DNA of 38,283 nt from Clostridia bacterium (GCA_012840125.1 DULZ01000092.1:1-38283); one strand, 5' to 3'; counted from the first letter of the stretch, positions 9,262 through 18,316 are shown. Notes: a model not told the origin generated them from the sequence alone. A program made the numbers and translations.

Positions 9262-9839
9262 CCAAAGAAGAGATGCTTAAAATCCTCGAAGAAACGGAAG
9301 CGCTCTTAACGGGACATTTCCTGCTCACCTCGGGAAAACACAGCGATCGCTATATTCAATGCGCTAAAGTGCTGCAGTACCCCGAACATACGGCGGTGTT
9401 GAGTAAAGGCATGGCGGAACCCTTCCAGGGGAAAGGGATCTCCTGTGTGGTGGGGCCGGCCATGGGCGGCATCATCGTGGCTTACGAGGTGGCGCGCCAA
9501 CTGGGAGCCAGGGCCCTGTTTACGGAGCGGGAAAACGGCAAAATGACCCTGAGAAGAGGTTTTACTCTGGCAAAAGGTGAGAAAGTTCTGGTGGTGGAGG
9601 ACGTGATCACCACGGGCGGCTCGGTGAAAGAAGTGGTCCAACTGGTTCAGGAACTGGGCGCCGAAGTGGTTGGCGTCACCTGTATCGTGCAAAGAGGGAC
9701 GGAAGTGGATCTGGGCGTGCCCTTGGTACCCTTGTTGTCCCTGTCTATTGCCGCTTATGAGCCCGGTGACTGCCCCTGGTGCCGGCAAGGAATACCGGCG
9801 GTTAAACCGGGGAGCCGGAATTTGCAGGCCGGGCGCTAG
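9255..9839 (+). CDS. pyrE: Orotate phosphoribosyltransferase
   Basis: Transfers the phosphoribosyl group of PRPP to orotate, giving OMP for PyrF. The 194-residue product has the PRPP loop VLVVEDVITTGGS (about 113-125) and the conserved ERENGKM segment, which is in the flexible catalytic loop region. TTG at 9255 is the start, with GGAGGG (9243-9248) 6 bases upstream within pyrF. It is the last biosynthetic gene of the operon; a strong GC hairpin overlaps its stop codon. Confidence 0.96.
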   Translation: MLTKEEMLKILEETEALLTGHFLLTSGKHSDRYIQCAKVLQYPEHTAVLSKGMAEPFQGKGISCVVGPAMGGIIVAYEVARQLGARALFTERENGKMTLRRGFTLAKGEKVLVVEDVITTGGSVKEVVQLVQELGAEVVGVTCIVQRGTEVDLGVPLVPLLSLSIAAYEPGDCPWCRQGIPAVKPGSRNLQAGR

Positions 9840-9847
9840 CCCGGCCT
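9826..9847 (+). terminator. GC-rich stem-loop at the pyrE stop
   Basis: A perfect 9-bp stem (9826-9834 with 9839-9847) with a 4-base loop spans the pyrE stop codon. An A-run follows rather than a T-run, so it is not a canonical intrinsic terminator on the plus strand. It may stabilise or trim the 3' end of the pyr message or partly uncouple the next gene. Confidence 0.4.
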
Positions 9848-9873
9848 AAAAAGCAGTTGGCGGGTTTGAAAGC

Positions 9874-10707
9874 ATGAAAGTTGTAACACTCCTTTTGGTA
9901 GGGTGCCTGCTGTTTCTAACGGTGGTTGTGCCGGAGGCCGGGGCTGTTACCCCGGCAGAATTAACCGACTACCGGAGAACAGCGGCTGCACTGCACGATT
10001 CCCAGCAAATTAGCGATGCTGCCTACCAAATTTTTACTACTGCGGTGGAAATCTACCTGGCTCATGAAGCAGGTCTTTTTGCCGGTGAAGAAATTGCTGC
10101 TCTGGTGACGGCCAGCCTGGGGCTGGAAAAGCAGGATTGGCCGCGGCGTGGGGACACGGCCGGCAAAGCCCTGTCCTTGTTTGCTTCTTTGTACCACGAC
10201 TATGCCTTGGTCAACGATCTCCTGGCTGCATCGGAGCTCTGGGCTCCCAATAAACGAGAGCTGGAGCTGTTATTATTAGCCCGGCAGCTTTTGGACCGAG
10301 TAGGGACCAAGGAAGACAGCGATGTTATTAGACTGGGAAACATTTGGGAAGGCATTGCCAACAGCTACCGGGAAGAAAAACTTGGGGCCATGCCGTCTAA
10401 TCAACCGTTGCCCCAGTGGGAGAGCTTAAGTGAAGAAGAAGCACGGCAAATGTTTGTGGCCTATGCCAGGTGGGTTACGGTCAATTACAAGTGGATGCTC
10501 CTGGCCCGGGACCGTTACCGGGACATGAACTGGCCCTTTTTAGAAGGAGAAGGGCTGCTGGTCAACTGGGAGGAGTACTCCCCAGAGCAGGATTGGACGT
10601 ACGGCTGGGAACTGCTTCTCGTACCCCTGGGACTGGCCCTGTGTGTTCCGCTCGTCTGGCTGGGCCGCCGGTCCAAGCATCCCTCCCGGCAGCAGTGCGG
10701 CAAATAG
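9874..10707 (+). CDS. Hypothetical secreted, C-terminally membrane-anchored protein
   Basis: I do not recognise this 277-residue protein. It has a classical signal peptide: Lys near the start, then a hydrophobic core at about residues 4-18, with a likely cleavage after EAGA (about 21-24). A mostly helical, acidic and aromatic-rich extracellular region follows (about 25-240), and then one membrane segment (about 248-265) before a short basic tail with RRSK. The topology is a single-pass protein with its bulk outside. No lipobox, cell-wall sorting motif or enzyme motif is visible. The ribosome site is weak (GCGGGT). It lies 34 bases after pyrE and may be read through from the pyr operon. It converges on rqcH. 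Confidence 0.75.
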   Translation: MKVVTLLLVGCLLFLTVVVPEAGAVTPAELTDYRRTAAALHDSQQISDAAYQIFTTAVEIYLAHEAGLFAGEEIAALVTASLGLEKQDWPRRGDTAGKALSLFASLYHDYALVNDLLAASELWAPNKRELELLLLARQLLDRVGTKEDSDVIRLGNIWEGIANSYREEKLGAMPSNQPLPQWESLSEEEARQMFVAYARWVTVNYKWMLLARDRYRDMNWPFLEGEGLLVNWEEYSPEQDWTYGWELLLVPLGLALCVPLVWLGRRSKHPSRQQCGK

Positions 10708-10711
10708 CCAG

Positions 10712-10736
10712 GGGCCGGCAGTTCCTCCGGCCCTTT
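10712..10736. terminator. Weak bidirectional stem-loop between convergent genes
   Basis: Stem GGGCCGG (10712-10718) pairs perfectly with CCGGCCC (10727-10733) around an 8-base loop, followed by only three T on the plus strand. Its position between the convergent 9874 gene and rqcH suits a bidirectional terminator, but the T-tract is poor. Confidence 0.4.
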
Positions 10737-10753
10737 GGCGGGGCGGGTCCGTG

Positions 10754-12526
10754 CTAGGGCTGCCCCTGAGACTTGATTTTTTCCACCAGGGCAGCATCCG
10801 GTGTAACATAGATGGTTTGATGGTTTTCATAGATGACCATGCCCGGTTTAGCCCCACTGGGCTTTTTTACATATCTCCGCTGGGTGAAATCAACAGGGAT
10901 GTTACTGCCCATGCGGCCTTTGCTGAAATAAGCCGCCAGATTTGCCGCTTCCCACAGGGTTGCTTGGGGGATCTCTTTTCCTTCCGGATTCCTGATAATC
11001 ACATGGGAACCCGGCAGGTCTTTGGTGTGCAGCCACAAGTCCTGATCCTTGGCTAGTTTCAGGGTCAAGTAATCATTTTGCTTGTTGTTCTTGCCCACCA
11101 GGATGGCGAAACCGTCGGAGGACCGGAAAGTGGTGATAACCGGTTTCGTTGAGGTGGTTTTGGCCGGCCTGGCGGGGCTGCTCTGAAAATACCCTTGTTT
11201 CGCCAGTTCTTCCTCGATTTCCTTCAATTCCGCCATGGTATCAGCGTTTTCCACACTGTGCAGGATGCTTTCCAGGTAGACGGTTTCTTCCCGTGTTTCT
11301 TCATAATATTGTCTGGCTTTTTGTGCGGCATGCTTGGCTTTATTGTAAAGGTGGAAATAGCGCTGGGCATTGTCCGCCGGGGAAAGCTCCGGCAGGAGTT
11401 CAATCGTGATTGTTTTTCCTTCGGGATCATAAAAGTCTTCCAGCTCCACCACCCGGTCTCCAGGCTTTAGCCGGTACAAATTGGCCGTCAGGATCTCGCC
11501 TTTAATCCGGAAAGTATCGGCTTCCCGGGCTAACCGGATCGTATCTTGCTGCAAAGCAGCCTTTTTGTGACAGCGTTCCAGTTCCTTCTGCACTTTTTGC
11601 TTCAGCCTGTGCCGCAAATGCTGCCAAGCCTGCAGTTCCCGGTGGGCTTGGTAATAAAGGTCGACGGTTTCATTGACGGAAGGGGGATGGATAAGCCCGT
11701 CCCCGCTGAAATGGGTCAACCTGAAAGCCGAAAAAGCTTGAAATCCCCGGGCCCCTTTCACCAAGCTGGGCGCGGGGCAGCCGGCAGCCAATTCTTTTAA
11801 CAGGCTGCCTAAGGCCTCGTACAGCCTGCCGAATTCGTAGGCTCCCATGGTATCCACCGGCATGTCCGGGTCTAACCCGGCGCGGCAAACCAGTTCCTTG
11901 CCCAGCAGGGGGCTGAAACCGTCCAGGTAATTGACGGCGGCTTTGACCGCAGTCTCCCCCAGGTATTGCAGCAAGCCCTGTTCCAGATCCTCGTAACTGA
12001 CAGTACGAGGGTCTTTTTTGTGCTGGGCGGGGGGAGCAACGTAGGGGATGCCCGGCAGCACTTCGCGGTGGCGGCTTACGGCGTGGCTGTACCTTTTGAT
12101 GCCGTCGATGATCAGTCCTGTTTCCGGGTTGATGAGGATAATATTGCTGTGTTTTCCCATGATTTCGCAGACTAACTGCCGCCGGCATAATTCATGGAGT
12201 TCATTGTAGACCTGGACGGTGATCACCAGCACCCGCTCCAGGCCTTGCTGTGTGACAGCCGTAATCTGGCCACCCTCCAGGTGCTTCCGCAGCAGCATGC
12301 AAAACATGGGGGGCTGGGGTGGGTTGTCGTAAGTGCACCAGGTTAGGTGAAGCCTGGCTCCGGTGGCTTCGGCACTTATGAGTAAACGGTGTTTTGTCCC
12401 ATCCGGTTGTCTTAAGTGAAGCAGGATGATGTATTGTTCCGGCTGGTAAATGCGAAGAATTTTCGCCCCGACCAGCGTCTGCAGCTCGGCCGTCACTCCA
12501 GCCATGGTCATACCGTCGTAAGCCAT
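10754..12526 (-). CDS. rqcH: RqcH, NFACT-family ribosome quality-control factor
   Basis: In B. subtilis RqcH binds the stalled 50S-peptidyl-tRNA complex and directs C-terminal alanine tailing for degradation; the older annotation is fibronectin-binding protein. The 590-residue product has the family start (MAYDG), an NFACT-N domain with EIMGKHSNIIL (about 121-131), helix-hairpin-helix-like sequence around 200, a long charged coiled coil (about 290-440) and the NFACT-R domain with LWLHTKDLPGSH (about 505-516). The position of the functionally important Asp97-Arg98 pair of B. subtilis reads Glu97-Arg98 here. ATG at 12526 follows AAGGGTGAG. It lies divergent from the Ca2+ ATPase gene; in B. subtilis yloA and yloB point the same way. 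Confidence 0.95.
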   Translation of the reverse strand: MAYDGMTMAGVTAELQTLVGAKILRIYQPEQYIILLHLRQPDGTKHRLLISAEATGARLHLTWCTYDNPPQPPMFCMLLRKHLEGGQITAVTQQGLERVLVITVQVYNELHELCRRQLVCEIMGKHSNIILINPETGLIIDGIKRYSHAVSRHREVLPGIPYVAPPAQHKKDPRTVSYEDLEQGLLQYLGETAVKAAVNYLDGFSPLLGKELVCRAGLDPDMPVDTMGAYEFGRLYEALGSLLKELAAGCPAPSLVKGARGFQAFSAFRLTHFSGDGLIHPPSVNETVDLYYQAHRELQAWQHLRHRLKQKVQKELERCHKKAALQQDTIRLAREADTFRIKGEILTANLYRLKPGDRVVELEDFYDPEGKTITIELLPELSPADNAQRYFHLYNKAKHAAQKARQYYEETREETVYLESILHSVENADTMAELKEIEEELAKQGYFQSSPARPAKTTSTKPVITTFRSSDGFAILVGKNNKQNDYLTLKLAKDQDLWLHTKDLPGSHVIIRNPEGKEIPQATLWEAANLAAYFSKGRMGSNIPVDFTQRRYVKKPSGAKPGMVIYENHQTIYVTPDAALVEKIKSQGQP

Positions 12527-12569
12527 AAATCTTTCTCACCCTTTGCGGACTTGGTACATGACAGTTTTC

Positions 12570-12597
12570 AGTATATCACTTTCTGCCTGAGGGGAAA
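12570..12597 (-). promoter_or_regulatory. Putative promoter for rqcH
   Basis: Read on the minus strand: a weak -35 TTTCCC (12597-12592), 16 bases and a good -10 TATACT (12575-12570), 43 bases before the rqcH ATG. Only the -10 is convincing. Confidence 0.4.
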
Positions 12598-12655
12598 AGT
12601 TTCTCGTGCTTTGTCCCCCGCCCGGTGGTATTTATTAGCAGCAGGAGGAATATAA

Positions 12656-12664
12656 ATGCCCTAG
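12656..12664 (+). other. Two-codon minimal open frame (ATG-CCC-TAG) with strong ribosome site
   Basis: AGGAGG (12643-12648) lies 7 bases before an ATG that is followed by one Pro codon and TAG. It sits 31 bases upstream of the ATPase start. Either a regulatory minimal uORF or a decayed start region; the coding statement is what is seen, any role is inference. Confidence 0.3.
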
Positions 12665-12695
12665 GAAATGATTACCAGAGCTAGGGGGGTTGATT

Positions 12696-15458
12696 TTGCC
12701 GAAGTATCAGTGGTATCAATTAGAACAGCAGGAAGTCGGGCAGCTCTTAAAAACCGACATCACGAAAGGGTTAAGCCAGGCGGAAGCGCAGCGGCGCCTG
12801 GAGACTTACGGGGCCAATCAGCTGCAGGAACAGGAGGGGATTTCGCCCGTCAAAATCCTGGCCTCGCAATTCACCGATGTGATGGTATTAATTCTCATCG
12901 GTGCCACCCTGATCTCCGGCTTGCTGGGAGAATATGCCGATGCGATTACCATACTGGTCATTATATTTCTCAATGCGACGTTAGGGTTTGTGCAGGAGTA
13001 CCGGGCGGAAAAGTCCATGGAGGCCCTGAAAAGCCTGGCGGCGCCGGAAGCCACCGTTTTAAGGGGCGGGAGCGAGATGAGAATCCCTGCCAGAGATGTG
13101 GTCCCGGGTGATATCTTAATCTTGCATGCCGGGGACAAAGTGGCCGCCGATGCCCGCATTGTGGAAAGCCATAACTTGGAAATTGAGGAATCCATGTTAA
13201 CAGGAGAGTCATATCCCATTCCCAAAACCGCGGCGAAAATTGACCGGCAAAATGTGCCTTTGGGGGACCGGCGCAATATGGCCCATTTGGGCACCGCCGT
13301 GACGAAAGGCTGGGGCAAGGGAATAGTGGTGGCCACCGGCATGCAGACGGAAATGGGGCAGATTGCCGCTTTGATGGACACGGTCAAATCCGAGGAAACA
13401 CCTCTGCAAAAAAGGTTGGCCCAGCTGGGTACCTGGTTGGCTTTATCCTGTCTTTTCATTTGTGCCCTGATCATGATTACCGGGGTCCTGCGCGGCGAGC
13501 CTGTGTATCAAATGTTCCTGGCCGGTGTCAGCCTGGCGGTGGCCGCCATTCCCGAAGGGTTGCCCGCCATTGTGACGGTGGCTTTGGCGATCGGGGTGCA
13601 GAAGATGGTCCGGCGGCAGAGTATCGTGCGGAAACTACCGGCTGTGGAGACCCTGGGTTGTGCGACGGTGATTTGCTCCGATAAGACCGGCACCCTGACC
13701 CAAAACCAGATGACGGTGAAACAGGTCTACTGCGACGACCGGCTGTTTACTATCACCGGGGATGGGTATGATCCGAAGGGACAATTCCTGGACGGTGACG
13801 GGGCGGTGGTCCCGGTTAAGGGAGTGAAGCCCCTAATGTACCTGCTTAAAGTTGCCGCCTTGTGTAACAACAGCAGTCTGGTGCGGGACGGCATTAGCTT
13901 AGGCGGTCTTTTTCGCGGTGCCCGGGGCAAAAGAGAGGTTAAATGGACCGTCACCGGCGACCCTACGGAAGGAGCATTGCTGGTACTGGGGGCCAAGGCC
14001 AACTACTGGCGGGAAGTCCTGGAGAGAGAAGAAGCCAGGATTGAGGAAATCCCTTTCGATTCCGACCGTAAGCGGATGACGGTGATTACCAAGGGCGAGC
14101 AAGGGTTAAACGCCTACACGAAAGGAGCCCCCGATGTCATCCTGGATCTTTGCGACCGGATCATGCTAGGCGGCAGGGTCATGCCTTTGACAGGCGACAA
14201 GAAACAGGCCTTGCTGCAGCAGCATGAAGCCATGGCCAAAAAGGCCCTGCGGGTGATTGCCCTGGCCTATAAGCCTTTGGGACCGGTAATGAAGGACGGG
14301 CCGGCAGAGGAACTGGTGGAGCGAGACTTGATTTTTCTTGGTCTGGTAGGTATGATTGATCCCCCGCGGCCCGCTGCCGTCAAAGCCATTCAGGTTTGCC
14401 GTCAGGCGGGCATTAAACCGGTGATGATCACCGGCGATCACCAGGTGACGGCGGAAGCCATTGCCAGGGAAATGGGGTTTCCCTTGGAGGGCAAAAGGGT
14501 CATGACCGGTGCCGAACTGGACCGGCTGACGGAGGAGGAGTTGGCCGGGGTAGTAGAAGATATCAGCATCTATGCCCGGGTTTCTCCTAAACATAAATTG
14601 CGGATTGTGCGCGCCCTGAAACAGCGAGGCCACGTGGTGGCTATGACCGGCGACGGGGTGAACGACGCACCGGCGGTCAAGGAGGCAGACATCGGCATCG
14701 CCATGGGCAAAACAGGAACCGATGTGACCAAGGAAGCATCGGCCATGATCCTGGCCGATGATGATTTTGCCACCATTGTGGCCGCGGTGGAAGAAGGGAG
14801 AGCTATCTATGATAATATCAGGAAATTCATCCGCTACCTGCTGTCGTCCAATATTGGGGAAATCGTGACGATGTTTCTGGCTGCTTTGCTGGGCATGCCC
14901 CTCCCGTTGCTGCCCATCCAAATCCTGTGGGTGAACCTGGTTACCGACGGGCTGCCGGCCCTGGCCCTGGGCATGGATAAGGCCGACCCGGATATCATGC
15001 AAAGGCCGCCCCGTCATCCCAGGGAAAGCGTTTTTGCCCACGGCTTAGCCAAAATCATCCTCAGCCGGGGCATACAAATCGGGCTGGGTACGCTGCTGGT
15101 TTTCCTGGTGTCCTATTACCTGTCCCTGGGTGATTTAACCCTGTCCAGAACCATCGCTTTTACCACTCTGGTCTTCTTCCAGCTGTTCTACGTATTTGAA
15201 TGTCGTTCGGAGCGGCATACTCCTTTTGAAATAGGTTTCTTCGGGAACCCGCTTTTGGTGCTGGCGGTAAGCCTTTCCGTAATGATGCAGCTGGCGGTCA
15301 TCTACCTGCCCGTGCTGCAGCCGGTATTCAAAACCACGGCTCTCAATGAGGTGCACTGGCTGTTGATCCTGCTGGTGTCGGGCGGGCCGACGTACTTGAC
15401 CGGGTTACGCTATTTGCTCTCCCATTTCCCGAAAAGAAAACCTGTCTACAATCAGTAA
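12696..15458 (+). CDS. Ca2+-transporting P-type ATPase, SERCA/PMR1 type (YloB-like)
   Basis: An inner-membrane cation pump, predicted to export Ca2+. The roughly 920-residue protein has an N-terminal cation-ATPase domain, an actuator motif LTGES, the phosphorylation motif [10 protein letters not shown], the nucleotide-binding KGAPD and the hinge [10 protein letters not shown]. Calcium ligands of SERCA are conserved: PEGLP in M4, NxxE in SSNIGEIV of M5 and NLVTD in M6. That argues for Ca2+ (possibly Mn2+) rather than K+ or heavy metals. Start: TTG at 12696, 6 bases after AGGGGGG; TTG at 12690 sits on the ribosome site. The B. subtilis orthologue yloB occupies the same place between rqcH and yicC. 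Ended by a large hairpin terminator. Confidence 0.93.
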   Translation: MPKYQWYQLEQQEVGQLLKTDITKGLSQAEAQRRLETYGANQLQEQEGISPVKILASQFTDVMVLILIGATLISGLLGEYADAITILVIIFLNATLGFVQEYRAEKSMEALKSLAAPEATVLRGGSEMRIPARDVVPGDILILHAGDKVAADARIVESHNLEIEESMLTGESYPIPKTAAKIDRQNVPLGDRRNMAHLGTAVTKGWGKGIVVATGMQTEMGQIAALMDTVKSEETPLQKRLAQLGTWLALSCLFICALIMITGVLRGEPVYQMFLAGVSLAVAAIPEGLPAIVTVALAIGVQKMVRRQSIVRKLPAVETLGCATVICSDKTGTLTQNQMTVKQVYCDDRLFTITGDGYDPKGQFLDGDGAVVPVKGVKPLMYLLKVAALCNNSSLVRDGISLGGLFRGARGKREVKWTVTGDPTEGALLVLGAKANYWREVLEREEARIEEIPFDSDRKRMTVITKGEQGLNAYTKGAPDVILDLCDRIMLGGRVMPLTGDKKQALLQQHEAMAKKALRVIALAYKPLGPVMKDGPAEELVERDLIFLGLVGMIDPPRPAAVKAIQVCRQAGIKPVMITGDHQVTAEAIAREMGFPLEGKRVMTGAELDRLTEEELAGVVEDISIYARVSPKHKLRIVRALKQRGHVVAMTGDGVNDAPAVKEADIGIAMGKTGTDVTKEASAMILADDDFATIVAAVEEGRAIYDNIRKFIRYLLSSNIGEIVTMFLAALLGMPLPLLPIQILWVNLVTDGLPALALGMDKADPDIMQRPPRHPRESVFAHGLAKIILSRGIQIGLGTLLVFLVSYYLSLGDLTLSRTIAFTTLVFFQLFYVFECRSERHTPFEIGFFGNPLLVLAVSLSVMMQLAVIYLPVLQPVFKTTALNEVHWLLILLVSGGPTYLTGLRYLLSHFPKRKPVYNQ

Positions 15459-15526
15459 AGGAGGCAGGCATGCCGTCTTTGGCCTTGATCAACCAGCGGC
15501 CAAAGGGTGTGCCTTCCTTTATTTTT
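15457..15526 (+). terminator. Large two-stem intrinsic terminator after the Ca2+ ATPase
   Basis: The outer arms AAAGGAGGCA (15457-15466) and TGCCTTCCTTT (15510-15520) pair, and inside them TTTGGCC (15478-15484) pairs perfectly with GGCCAAA (15498-15504). The 3' side runs into TTTATTTTT (15518-15526). It separates the ATPase from the yicC transcript. Confidence 0.7.
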
Positions 15527-15614
15527 GCCGGGCAAAAAGGGTATTTTACAGCGAAAGCAGAAATAATGGAAATACGAACATATAAGGTTATATTGGGGAG
15601 GAAGGTATTTTTTT

Positions 15615-16493
15615 ATGCCAAAAAGCATGACCGGTTACGGCAGGGGCCAAAGTCAAGGCTGTGGGAAAAGAGTGACGGCGGAAATGAAATCCGTCAACCA
15701 CCGGTATCTGGAAATACAGGTGAAGCTGCCGAAACAGTATTATGCCTTGGAGGAAAGAATCAGGAATTTGGTCAAGCAGCATGTTTCCCGGGGCCGGGTG
15801 GATGTGTTTCTCAACGTGGAAGAAACAGAAGAAAGCCCGCGATTCGTCAAGGTTGACAAAGAATTGGCAATAGCTTATTATAATTCCTTGAAGGAATTAG
15901 GCGAATTTCTCAAAATTCCGCTGAATATTACGCTATTTGAACTTTGCCAGCTACCTGACATCATCGAGATACAGGAAGCTGAATTGGATATGGAGGCTTT
16001 CTGGCCTGTGTTGCAAGAAGCCCTGCTGGCTGCGGCGGAGGGGCTGGTGGCCATGCGGCAGGTGGAGGGAGATGCCTTAGCCAGGGACTTGCTCCGGCGA
16101 CAGCAGTCCATCTTGGCTTTGGTGGATAGAATAGACAGCCGCTCTCAGGTAATGCCGGCCCTTTACCAGAAGAGGCTCCAAGAAAGGCTCCAGGATTTGC
16201 TGGCGGGGGTTCCGGTTGATGAGCAACGGCTGGCCATGGAAGTGGCTATCCTGGCTGAGCGAAGCGCCATTGATGAAGAACTGGTGCGCATGCGTAGCCA
16301 TTTAACCCAACTGGTCAGCAACCTCAAGGCGGCTGAGCCGGTGGGGAGGAAACTGGACTTTTTGGTGCAGGAGCTGCACCGGGAAATCAATACGATTGGT
16401 TCCAAGGCCAATGACTTGGAGATCAGCCAACTGGTGGTAGAAGTAAAAAGTGAGCTGGAAAAGATCCGGGAACAGGTGCAGAATCTAGAGTAA
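15615..16493 (+). CDS. yicC: YicC-family endoribonuclease
   Basis: A 292-residue YicC protein. Members of the family are cytosolic endoribonucleases; E. coli YicC takes part in small-RNA turnover. The N-terminus MPKSMTGYGRG and the segment EMKSVNHRYLE are signatures of the N-terminal domain. The C-terminal DUF1732 domain is seen in EINTIGSKAND (about 257-267), with the AdEELVRMRSH-like stretch before it. ATG at 15615 follows GGGGAGGAAGG. B. subtilis has yloC in the same position before remA. It probably heads the yicC-remA-rpoZ-coaBC-metK transcript. Confidence 0.95.
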   Translation: MPKSMTGYGRGQSQGCGKRVTAEMKSVNHRYLEIQVKLPKQYYALEERIRNLVKQHVSRGRVDVFLNVEETEESPRFVKVDKELAIAYYNSLKELGEFLKIPLNITLFELCQLPDIIEIQEAELDMEAFWPVLQEALLAAAEGLVAMRQVEGDALARDLLRRQQSILALVDRIDSRSQVMPALYQKRLQERLQDLLAGVPVDEQRLAMEVAILAERSAIDEELVRMRSHLTQLVSNLKAAEPVGRKLDFLVQELHREINTIGSKANDLEISQLVVEVKSELEKIREQVQNLE

Positions 16494-16529
16494 CGGAAGA
16501 AGCTCACAGTGGCAAAAGGGGGGCGTTTC

Positions 16530-16802
16530 TTGGAAATCAGGCTCATTAATATTGGATTCGGCAATATAGTCTCGGCAAATCGGATTGTGGCGATTGTCAG
16601 CCCGGAGTCAGCACCGATCAAGCGCATCATCCAGGAAGCACGAGACAGGGGTATGCTGATCGATGCCACTTATGGGCGCAGGACCAGAGCGGTGATTATC
16701 ACGGACAGCGAGCATGTCATCTTGTCCGCTGTGCAACCGGAAACCGTAGCCAATCGATTAATTAATAAGGAACAGCCTGCTCAAGGAGATGTGGCGGAAT
16801 AA
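16530..16802 (+). CDS. remA: RemA-family DNA-binding regulator (DUF370)
   Basis: A 90-residue homologue of B. subtilis RemA, which activates matrix (eps, yqxM) and osmoprotection genes by binding repeated DNA sites as an oligomer. Nearly the whole sequence matches the family, with [33 protein letters not shown] and [12 protein letters not shown]. The start is set to TTG at 16530 after AAGGGGGGCG, which restores the family N-terminus. GTG at 16509 would add seven non-conserved residues. The target genes in this organism are unknown. The next gene is rpoZ, without the usual gmk between. Confidence 0.95.
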   Translation: MEIRLINIGFGNIVSANRIVAIVSPESAPIKRIIQEARDRGMLIDATYGRRTRAVIITDSEHVILSAVQPETVANRLINKEQPAQGDVAE

Positions 16803-16838
16803 ATCCTTCTGAGGATTCTCAGGGAAGGAGGCATGCTG

Positions 16839-17039
16839 ATGAACCAACCCAAACTGGAAGAACTAATGCGCCATGTGGACAGCAAGTACAGCTTGGCGGT
16901 GCTGGCGGCCAAGCGGGCCCGCCAGATTACCAACGCCCATACCAATAAAGAGGAATTGATTAAACCTGTGACCCAGGCTCTGTATGAGATTGCTGAAAAT
17001 AAATTTAATTACCGGTTCTCTACATCTAAGTTCAAATAG
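16839..17039 (+). CDS. rpoZ: RNA polymerase omega subunit
   Basis: The small subunit that helps assemble RNA polymerase, binding the beta' subunit. The product is 66 residues with the conserved DSKYSLAVLAAKRARQI segment and the KPVTQALYEIAENK helix. ATG at 16839 is preferred because GGAGG (16827-16831) is 7 bases away; ATG at 16833 is only one base from it. It follows remA by 36 bases, replacing the usual remA-gmk-rpoZ order. Confidence 0.95.
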   Translation: MNQPKLEELMRHVDSKYSLAVLAAKRARQITNAHTNKEELIKPVTQALYEIAENKFNYRFSTSKFK

Positions 17040-17082
17040 TTAACCCAGGGTGACCGGGGTGTCACCGGGAAGGGGTGTACAG

Positions 17083-18303
17083 GTGGAGAGAAAAAACATA
17101 CTGGTAGGGGTGACCGGTGGCATTGCGGCTTACAAGGCTGCCGACCTGGTGAGCCAACTGGTTAAGCAGGGGCATGACGTGCAGGTGGTCATGACCGAGA
17201 ATGCCTGCCGGTTTATTTCTCCCGTGACTTTTGCAGCGTTGACGGGCAAGGCGGTTTGGTTGGATGAATTCACCTCTTCTTCCGGCATGGCTGTGCCCCA
17301 TGTACAACTGGCCGGTGCAGCGGATCTTTTCGTGGTGGTTCCAGCGACGGCTAACACCATTGCCAAGTTGGCCTGGGGGTTAGCCGATAATCTTTTGACC
17401 TCCATTGCTTTGGTGTTCAACAAAACCCTTCTGGTGGCCCCGGCCATGAACACCAATATGTACCGGCACCGGGCGGTGCAGGATAATTTAAACATCCTGA
17501 AAAGAAGAGGAGCGCACATCATCGAACCGGAAGAAGGCAGGCTGGCCTGCGGTGCCGTGGGTACCGGCAAGCTGGCGTCGGTGGAACGGATTTTAGCCGC
17601 CATCGAATACCATTTATTTGCCTCGAAAACCTTAACCGGCAAGAAAGTCATCGTCACCGCGGGAGGAACCAGGGAAAACATAGATCCGGTACGCTTTATC
17701 GGTAACCGTAGCTCCGGAAAAATGGGTTTCGCACTGGCTAAAGCCGCCATGTTAAAAGGAGCTGAGGTTATTTTAGTTTCGGGTCCGGTTGCCCTGCAGC
17801 CGCCTGTTAACGTTCGTTTTGTTCAGGTGGAGACGGCAGCAGAAATGCGGCAGGAGGTTTTGGAGCATTATCCCGAAGCTCAGGTAGTGATCATGGCCGC
17901 TGCCGTAGCCGATTACCGGGTGGCCAGGCCTTTTGAGACAAAGATTAAAAAGCGAGAAGCCGAGTTAGAGCTCTTGCTGACTAAGAATCCTGATATTCTG
18001 AAGGAACTAGGGGAAAAGAAACAAAACCAGGTGTTAGTCGGGTTTGCGGCAGAGACGGAAGACTTGATAGGAAATGCGCGGCATAAGTTGGAGCAAAAGA
18101 ATTTGGACCTGATTGTCGCCAATGATGTCACACGTCAGGATGCCGGTTTTCATGCCGATACTAACTTGGTTACTCTCCTTTTCCCTGACGGTCAACGGCA
18201 AGCACTGCCTTTAATGCCCAAAGAAGAGTTAGCTCACCGGATTTTAGAGACCATAGAGAGCTTACCCCGGTTTCATAAACTAGATCAAATAGACAGAGGA
18301 TAA
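17083..18303 (+). CDS. coaBC: Bifunctional phosphopantothenoylcysteine decarboxylase / phosphopantothenate-cysteine ligase
   Basis: Two consecutive steps of coenzyme A synthesis: CTP-dependent cysteine addition to phosphopantothenate, then FMN-dependent decarboxylation. The 406-residue product has the CoaC flavoprotein domain first ([15 protein letters not shown] with the catalytic His, [20 protein letters not shown] with the active-site Cys). The CoaB domain follows ([12 protein letters not shown] about 208-219, AAAVADYR, and KKREAELEL-type CTP-site sequence). GTG at 17083 has GAAGGGG at 17068-17074 and gives the family N-terminus [13 protein letters not shown] longer frame from 17050 lacks support. 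It occupies the same place as B. subtilis yloI. Confidence 0.96.
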   Translation: MERKNILVGVTGGIAAYKAADLVSQLVKQGHDVQVVMTENACRFISPVTFAALTGKAVWLDEFTSSSGMAVPHVQLAGAADLFVVVPATANTIAKLAWGLADNLLTSIALVFNKTLLVAPAMNTNMYRHRAVQDNLNILKRRGAHIIEPEEGRLACGAVGTGKLASVERILAAIEYHLFASKTLTGKKVIVTAGGTRENIDPVRFIGNRSSGKMGFALAKAAMLKGAEVILVSGPVALQPPVNVRFVQVETAAEMRQEVLEHYPEAQVVIMAAAVADYRVARPFETKIKKREAELELLLTKNPDILKELGEKKQNQVLVGFAAETEDLIGNARHKLEQKNLDLIVANDVTRQDAGFHADTNLVTLLFPDGQRQALPLMPKEELAHRILETIESLPRFHKLDQIDRG

Positions 18304-18316
18304 GGAGAGTGGCATC

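Noticed and set aside
10643-11056. Plus-strand frame opposite the 3' end of rqcH
   Set aside because: Complement of the conserved NFACT-R coding region, no ribosome site.
12668-13111. Plus-strand 147-codon frame starting at an ATG just before the ATPase start
   Set aside because: It overlaps the ATPase in another frame, reads as low-complexity Arg/Gly-rich sequence and has no known domain; the ATPase frame is clearly the real one.
14166-15041. Minus-strand open frame of 291 codons inside the Ca2+ ATPase gene
   Set aside because: Antisense shadow of conserved P-type ATPase motifs; composition (His, Gln, Gly) is that of a complement frame.
15470-15856. Plus-strand frame covering the ATPase terminator and the start of yicC
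   Set aside because: It begins within the terminator hairpin and runs through yicC in a different frame; no homology.
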